64,000 nucleotides of DNA from positions 372,001-436,000 of the forward strand of contig JAFLBK010000002.1 of the NCBI GenBank assembly GCA_017303335.1, read 5' to 3'. Positions 59,080 through 64,000 of this stretch are shown piece after piece. The position numbers and the translations under genes are program-made. The stretch's first letter is position 1. Every line of letters begins with the position of its first letter. Origin of the DNA: Chitinophagales bacterium (GTDB taxonomy: Bacteria; Bacteroidota; Bacteroidia; Chitinophagales; Chitinophagaceae). Below the pieces are notes generated by a model. It did no database searches and was not told where the DNA came from. It was given only the letters and a program-made list of their open reading frames with translations.

Positions 59080-60414
59080 ATGAAGAAAATCCTGTTTCTG
59101 TTTTTTATCATAGGGCTGGCCATACCTTCCTTCGGCCAGAAAGATTATAAAAAACGTTCATCCTTCGGCATTCACTTCTTTATGAACGACTTCAGAACGG
59201 CGGCGAATCTTCGCACAGCCGGCCTGGCCAGCGTTTTAAAGTCGAAAGAATGGCACAAAACCAAATACATGACAGCTGGTGCGGCCATCAGCTACATCAA
59301 AGGGTTGAATAATAATCTCGACTTCGCCGGTACATTATCGGGCTCATTCGTGGATTATCCCGTTCCGGGCAAACCCTCACGCATCAACCCCAGCCTCCTG
59401 CTGGAAGGTGCTGCCACTGTGAACCTGAAATTATTTTCCGACAAATACTTTTTTAGTCCTTTCCTGACGGCGGGTGTCGGTGCTTCCAAATACCGCGGTT
59501 ACTACGGCGCTTTCATCCCTGTAGGTGTGGGAGCCCAGGTTCGCCTGATCGACGAAGTATATCTTATGCTGAATTCTCAATACCGGGTACCGGTGAGTGA
59601 AAATGCGGCGTATCATTTCTATCACAGCGTTGGCGTTGCCGCTAACCTGTTCCCGAAAAAAGCGCCGGAGCCGGAAGTAATTCCCGTACCGGTGGTTGAA
59701 CCTCCCAAGGATCGCGATGGCGACGGTGTGCTTGATTCGCTCGACAAATGCCCGGATGTAAAAGGCCTGGCTGGTCTGCAGGGCTGCCCCGACCGTGATG
59801 GCGATGGCATCGCTGATGCAGAAGACAAATGCCCGGATGTAAAAGGCCTGGCCCGCTACCAGGGTTGCCCGATCCCGGATACCGATAAAGACGGAATCAA
59901 CGACGAAGAAGATAAATGCCCGACTGTATTCGGTGTAGCCCGTTACCAGGGTTGTCCTGTTCCGGATACCGACGGTGATGGCGTAAACGATGAAGAAGAT
60001 AAGTGTAAGACGGAGAAAGGTCCTGCTGATAATTACGGTTGCCCCGTGATCGATACCAAGATCATTGAGCGGGTGAATAAAGCGGCACAGAATGTATTCT
60101 TCTCTACCGGAAGTTCCAAACTGCTGGCTAAATCATTCCCGAAACTGAATGATGTGGTTACGATCCTGAAAGAAAACCCCACGTACAAAGTGAGCATCTC
60201 CGGTCATACCGACAATACCGGTAAGGCCGATAAGAACCAGACATTGTCAGAAGCAAGAGCCGCTTCCGTGAAAGCGTACCTTGCCAGCAAAGGGATCGAC
60301 GAGAGCCGTCTGAGTTCGGCTGGTTACGGACAAGACAAGCCGGTTGCCGATAACAAAACCGCTGCTGGTCGTGCCAAAAACAGGCGTGTGGAAATGACCC
60401 TGAGTAACTATTGA
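59080..60414 (+). CDS. OmpA-family outer-membrane protein with TSP3 repeats
   Basis: A 444-residue envelope protein; ATG at 59080 opens the signal MKKILFLFFIIGLAIPSFGQ. Residues 25-210 form an outer-membrane beta-barrel (SSFGIHFFMNDFRTAANLRT, LKLFSDKYFFSPFLTAGVGA). Residues about 220-325 hold four thrombospondin type 3 calcium-binding repeats (DRDGDGVLDSLDKCPDVKGL and relatives). The C-terminal OmpA domain (335-444) has VFFSTGSSKLLAKSFPKLND and ISGHTDNTGKADKNQTLSEA, binding peptidoglycan. It has its own terminator (60437-60464). Confidence 0.9.
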   Translation: MKKILFLFFIIGLAIPSFGQKDYKKRSSFGIHFFMNDFRTAANLRTAGLASVLKSKEWHKTKYMTAGAAISYIKGLNNNLDFAGTLSGSFVDYPVPGKPSRINPSLLLEGAATVNLKLFSDKYFFSPFLTAGVGASKYRGYYGAFIPVGVGAQVRLIDEVYLMLNSQYRVPVSENAAYHFYHSVGVAANLFPKKAPEPEVIPVPVVEPPKDRDGDGVLDSLDKCPDVKGLAGLQGCPDRDGDGIADAEDKCPDVKGLARYQGCPIPDTDKDGINDEEDKCPTVFGVARYQGCPVPDTDGDGVNDEEDKCKTEKGPADNYGCPVIDTKIIERVNKAAQNVFFSTGSSKLLAKSFPKLNDVVTILKENPTYKVSISGHTDNTGKADKNQTLSEARAASVKAYLASKGIDESRLSSAGYGQDKPVADNKTAAGRAKNRRVEMTLSNY

Positions 60415-60436
60415 GTTGAATAAATTGCAATGATTG

Positions 60437-60464
60437 AAGCCCCCGTAACCGGGGGCTTTTTTTT
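60437..60464 (+). terminator. terminator of ompA
   Basis: AAGCCCCCG (60437-60445) pairs over nine positions with CGGGGGCTT (60450-60458), a TAAC loop, followed by T residues to 60464. Confidence 0.85.
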
Positions 60465-60542
60465 ATGGAAATCGTTAAAATGATACAAGGACATACGTGC
60501 ATGCTATTTATATGATATATTTATTTTCCAAAATTAACAGCC

Positions 60543-62975
60543 GTGAAAAAAACAATCCTCCCTCTTCTTTTACTCTCATGTGGTTTTTTCTTTTTACCGG
60601 GTACGCAGGCTCAAACGATTGAGAACAGCATCAATCTTTACGGCGCTAATTTCCCCCAGGAGAAACTGTACCTGCACTTTGATAAGGAATCTTACCTGCC
60701 GGGTGAAACAGTCTGGTTCAAGGCCTATCTTTTCGAGGAGAACCTGCCTTCCGAGCGCAGTACAAATCTGTATACCTCGTTTTACAATGAGCAGGGTAAA
60801 TTGCTGGGGCAGGTGATAAGTCCCGTTTTCGGCTCCAGTTCCAACGGCCAGTTCGATCTTCCGGATACATTGCGTGCGGCCCAGGTGATCTGCCGTTCCT
60901 ATACCAGCTGGATGATGAATTTCGATACCAGTTTCCTCTTCAGTAAGGCGATCCGCCTGGTTGGCACGAACCCGGTGAAACAAAATGATGCTTCGGCAAA
61001 AACCGTAGCGCTTCATTTTTTCCCGGAAGGAGGCGATCTCCTCGATGGCAGCCGCAACACCGTCGCTTTCAAAGCCAATTATAGTAACGGGCTTCCGTTC
61101 GACGTAAATGGTGTGATCAAAAAACAGGAAACCGGCGAAGTGCTGATGCCGCTCCAAAGTACGCACAACGGGATGGGACGTTTTGATATCGATATCGAAC
61201 CCGGGCAAAAATATTACGCAGAATGGACCGATAACACTGGCAAGACAGTGCAAAGCTGGTTACCCGCCGCGAAAACAACGGGTATATCATTGAAGCTGAC
61301 CGTGCAAAAGGAGAAACTGTTTTACAACCTCATTAATAAAACCGGTAACGACTCGCTGCATGTGATCATGTACATGTACCAGAAAGTGTTTTACAAAACC
61401 AACCTTGCCGTGGCCGAGGCGCAGCCGCATACGGGCATGGTGCCGCTTTCGGGGCTGCCCAGCGGCGTGATGCAGCTGACTGTGTTCAACGCTTCCTGGC
61501 AACCGGTATCCGAACGCATCGCCTTCATCAATACCGGTAACTACCTGGCGGATGCGGGAATCAGTACCAGCGTCGTGAGTACACAAAAAAGAGGAAAGAA
61601 TGCCTGGGAGATCATGGTGTCGGATACGGTGCCGGCCAATATGTCGCTCAGCGTTACTGATGCCGATATGAACGCTCTCCCCATTGAAAATTCGATCCTC
61701 AGCAATATGCTGCTGAAAGGCGACCTGCGTGGCTATGTACACAACCCGGCCTGGTACTTCAGCACCAGCGATCCCGACAGCCGGGCCAAACTCGACCTGG
61801 TGATGCTCACGCATGGCTGGCGCAGGTATAACTGGACGGATATGGTCAACCAGCGTGTGCCGGCACTCAAAAATCAGACGGACGAATACCTGGGTGTATA
61901 TGGGCAGATCAGCAAGGAACTGTTGGGCAAACTGGATAGCGAAGAACAGGTGAACCTGATCGTTAAGACAAAAGACAGCATTAACAGTTACTATTCCGTG
62001 AAACCGGATAAGGATGGATTCCTTCGCCAGACAGGCCTGGTCTTTTACGATTCGGCCAAAGTGTATTTCTCCTTCAATAAGAACAAGACAAACAATTCAC
62101 AGATCGCTTTTGGTAAATACAATTTCACCAGTCCGCCGATCTCCTTTATCAGTAACCACCGCGAACTGCTGGCGCCCGATACAACAGGCACATCGCCGAA
62201 GCCGGGTCTTTCACTTTTTCAGTATTACAGCAGCAACAACGGAATCCGCAAATTCAATGAAGAAAAGACCATGCAGGGGGTAGTGGTGAAAACCAATAGC
62301 CGGCGTAACTGGCGCAATGATCCCATCGTGAAAATGGATGAGCGTTATACCAGCGGCGCTTTCACGGGCGGTTCTGTCGGGTACTCCTTTGATGTGGCGC
62401 ACGATGAAAAGGCCTGGACCAAACTGGATATCTTCAACTATATACGCAGTGTTGTACCGGGTCTCCGGGTAGGAACATTCAACGCCGCAGCAGGGCGTAC
62501 GCTTACGTACAACGACAAATCCGTTTTTGTGTATATCGATGAACACGAGATGACAACCACCGACCTGGAAAACCTGAGCCTGGAGCAGGTTGCCTATGTG
62601 AAACTCATTCCCAATTTCCTGGGAAGAGGGCCCGAAGCGGGAAGTACAGGTATCAACCCGGCGCTTGCCGTGTATACCCGTAAAGGCGACGACCTGATCG
62701 ACCGCAGGCCAACGGAGAAAGACCTGGGTTCGGTGAAGGTTGCCGGCTATTCGCCGGTCAAGGAATTCTATTCACCCGATTATACGCAGGATAACAGTTC
62801 GGGCACCGATGCACGCACCACGTTGTTGTGGGTGCCATACATCCTCACCGATAAAAACAACCGGAAGGTTCCGGTCGTTTTCTATAACAATGATTTTTCC
62901 AAACGGTTCCGTGTAATACTTGAAGGCGTGAACAACGAAGGTAAACTCATCCGCATCGAACGCACGATCGAATAA
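60543..62975 (+). CDS. large exported MG2-like / TonB-plug-like surface protein
   Basis: An 810-residue exported protein. GTG at 60543 starts the signal peptide MKKTILPLLLLSCGFFFLPG. Near the N terminus, QEKLYLHFDKESYLPGETVW is the typical macroglobulin MG2 strand of bacterial alpha-macroglobulin-like and carbohydrate-related surface proteins. The middle has several beta-sandwich-like segments. Toward the C terminus (about 570-720), YIDEHEMTTTDLENLSLEQV, VAYVKLIPNFLGRGPEAGST and NPALAVYTRKGDDLID recall the plug domain of TonB-dependent receptors without its barrel. No thioester motif is seen. Function is unknown; anchoring or regulation of an outer-membrane transporter is one possibility. Confidence 0.6.
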   Translation: MKKTILPLLLLSCGFFFLPGTQAQTIENSINLYGANFPQEKLYLHFDKESYLPGETVWFKAYLFEENLPSERSTNLYTSFYNEQGKLLGQVISPVFGSSSNGQFDLPDTLRAAQVICRSYTSWMMNFDTSFLFSKAIRLVGTNPVKQNDASAKTVALHFFPEGGDLLDGSRNTVAFKANYSNGLPFDVNGVIKKQETGEVLMPLQSTHNGMGRFDIDIEPGQKYYAEWTDNTGKTVQSWLPAAKTTGISLKLTVQKEKLFYNLINKTGNDSLHVIMYMYQKVFYKTNLAVAEAQPHTGMVPLSGLPSGVMQLTVFNASWQPVSERIAFINTGNYLADAGISTSVVSTQKRGKNAWEIMVSDTVPANMSLSVTDADMNALPIENSILSNMLLKGDLRGYVHNPAWYFSTSDPDSRAKLDLVMLTHGWRRYNWTDMVNQRVPALKNQTDEYLGVYGQISKELLGKLDSEEQVNLIVKTKDSINSYYSVKPDKDGFLRQTGLVFYDSAKVYFSFNKNKTNNSQIAFGKYNFTSPPISFISNHRELLAPDTTGTSPKPGLSLFQYYSSNNGIRKFNEEKTMQGVVVKTNSRRNWRNDPIVKMDERYTSGAFTGGSVGYSFDVAHDEKAWTKLDIFNYIRSVVPGLRVGTFNAAAGRTLTYNDKSVFVYIDEHEMTTTDLENLSLEQVAYVKLIPNFLGRGPEAGSTGINPALAVYTRKGDDLIDRRPTEKDLGSVKVAGYSPVKEFYSPDYTQDNSSGTDARTTLLWVPYILTDKNNRKVPVVFYNNDFSKRFRVILEGVNNEGKLIRIERTIE

Positions 62976-62978
62976 GGA

Positions 62979-64000
62979 TCAATAGTCGTTGGTCTTTCCG
63001 GGTTTGGCTGCCGGCTTTTTATTCTTATCATCAGCCGCGGCCGCGGGTGTGTTGGTTCCCTTTTTCGGCTCCGGTTTTTTGGATTTACCGGTATCCGCTT
63101 TCGGGATATCGCTTTCGATTTTGATATTCTCGGCAGGGGTGGAGGGAACAAAATAATCTTCCGGCGGACCGTTACCCGCATCCGTGCCAACGCTGTCGCT
63201 CTGATTCATGATCTGCTCCCAGGCTTCCGCGGATAATTCCTCATTCTTCAGGTTGGCGGGAACGGGGAAGTTTTTCACCCGGCCGTATTCGAGTTTGCTG
63301 TCGGCATACACTTTACTCATGAAAATACCCCATTTGGGAAGCGCCAGTTCATTACCACCGGATGTACCGGCGTAAATGCGTATGAAGGGATCTTCGCAAC
63401 CCACCCAGGTGCCGGCAAGCAATTCGGGCGTATACCCGATGAACCAGCCATCGGCGTTGTCGTTGGTAGTACCTGTTTTACCCGCTTTCTCGGCGGGGAT
63501 ATTGTAATTGTTCAGGGAGTGCGCTGTTCCGAATTGAACCACGCCCTGCATCATCTTCACCATGGTATGTGCGGATGCTTCGCTCATCACCTGTTTGGTT
63601 TCGGCGGTGAACTGGGTGATCACGTTCCCGTTCTTATCCTCGATGCGGGTAACCAGCACCGGTTCGGTATTATAACTGTTGTTGGGAAACATGGAATAGG
63701 ATTGCAGCATTTCGAGCATCGGGATCTCGGCGGCTCCGAGCGCCAGTGAAATGTAGGGTGGCAACGGCGATTTGATGCCGCATTCTTTGGCGAACTCGAT
63801 GACACGTTTCACACCAACGAGATTCGTTAAACGCACGGAAGCCGTGTTTCTCGACTTGGCCAGGCAAACAGCCATCGGCCCGCCGCCGCCACTGAAGGTG
63901 CGCATTTCTTTTCCGTATTGAACCAATCCGCCCGGGATCTCGGTGGTGGGGCCATAACCTGCGTCTTCAACGGCCAATGAATAAATAAGCGGTTTGATCG
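62979..64000 (-). CDS. class A penicillin-binding protein, C-terminal part (start outside window)
   Basis: The last 340 residues of a PBP1A-like transpeptidase; the 5' end, with the glycosyltransferase domain and the catalytic SxxK Ser, lies beyond the right edge. The first visible residues (IKPLIYSLAVEDAGYGPTTE) are right after the Lys of SxxK. The second motif is SRN (LAKSRNTASVRL) and the third is KTG (AGKTGTTNDNADGWF). The C terminus is a Pro/Lys/Ala-rich tail (KSKKPEPKKG and AAAADDKNKKPAAKPG), presumably disordered. It forms peptidoglycan cross-links in the periplasm. It is convergent with the MG2-like gene. Confidence 0.92.
   Translation of the reverse strand, partial: IKPLIYSLAVEDAGYGPTTEIPGGLVQYGKEMRTFSGGGGPMAVCLAKSRNTASVRLTNLVGVKRVIEFAKECGIKSPLPPYISLALGAAEIPMLEMLQSYSMFPNNSYNTEPVLVTRIEDKNGNVITQFTAETKQVMSEASAHTMVKMMQGVVQFGTAHSLNNYNIPAEKAGKTGTTNDNADGWFIGYTPELLAGTWVGCEDPFIRIYAGTSGGNELALPKWGIFMSKVYADSKLEYGRVKNFPVPANLKNEELSAEAWEQIMNQSDSVGTDAGNGPPEDYFVPSTPAENIKIESDIPKADTGKSKKPEPKKGTNTPAAAADDKNKKPAAKPGKTNDY

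Overview
The window is a chromosomal segment of a member of the Bacteroidota, most likely the family Chitinophagaceae. Evidence for this is the promoter style (several TAnnTTTG -7 elements with an upstream TTG), the absence of Shine-Dalgarno motifs, the parA-parB-DUF5683-dapB gene order, a bifunctional DAHP synthase/chorismate mutase with the mutase at the C terminus, many TPR histidine kinases, and surface proteins of this phylum (OmpA with TSP3 repeats, a GldM-like lipoprotein, an MG2-like/TonB-plug-like protein). It is gene-dense. I see no insertion sequence, prophage, CRISPR array or rRNA operon, and one intact tRNA gene.

Layout. 1-5.1 kb: aconitase (cut by the left edge), a small PspC-like protein, a nitroreductase, kdsA and a long collagen-like or trimeric fibre protein with a C-terminal S74 self-cleaving chaperone. 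5.3-12 kb: SDR-type threonine dehydrogenase, a NarL-type response regulator with its TPR histidine kinase, then the dapB-DUF5683-parB-parA block. 12.3-22.2 kb: mixed housekeeping and surface genes (metallophosphoesterase, stand-alone GldM-like lipoprotein in an AT-rich patch, M24 peptidase, AraC regulator, DEAD-box helicase with a long structured leader, two outer-membrane proteins, Sua5/YrdC, a heptosyltransferase). 22.2-23.5 kb: dapD and tRNA-Leu(CAG), followed by a duplicated tRNA 3' end.

23.5-34.5 kb is a seven-gene, same-strand signalling operon: two FIST sensor proteins, a 1290-residue soluble kinase with five GAF-like units, a membrane TPR kinase, a lone receiver, a receiver-adenylate cyclase and a TPR membrane protein without a kinase. 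34.6-44.4 kb: HD hydrolase, YitT transporter, permease, two tandem DUF1624-type membrane acyltransferase-like genes, rluD, lipB and a PLP-dependent deaminase. 44.5-47.5 kb: a nucleotidyltransferase, an ECF sigma factor whose neighbour joins an anti-sigma-like N terminus to an HtrA-like protease, and a tiny repetitive lipoprotein.

47.6-55.5 kb is the strongest regulatory find: a full aromatic operon (pheA, aminotransferase, tyrA, GNAT, aroF-CM, aroB, aroA, aroC). It is preceded by a 26-codon leader peptide with a Trp-Phe-Tyr run, an intrinsic terminator, and an antiterminator segment inside the leader ORF that can pair with the terminator's 5' arm. This is a classical transcription attenuator. 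55.5-64 kb: DinB-like protein and a cell-wall set (VanX-type dipeptidase, YcbB-type L,D-transpeptidase, RlpA), OmpA, a large MG2-like surface protein, and the 3' part of a class A penicillin-binding protein cut by the right edge.

Two repeat families deserve attention: short word-like repeats in many intergenic gaps (also within lipB), and a tandem 22-nt palindrome inserted in frame in aroA.
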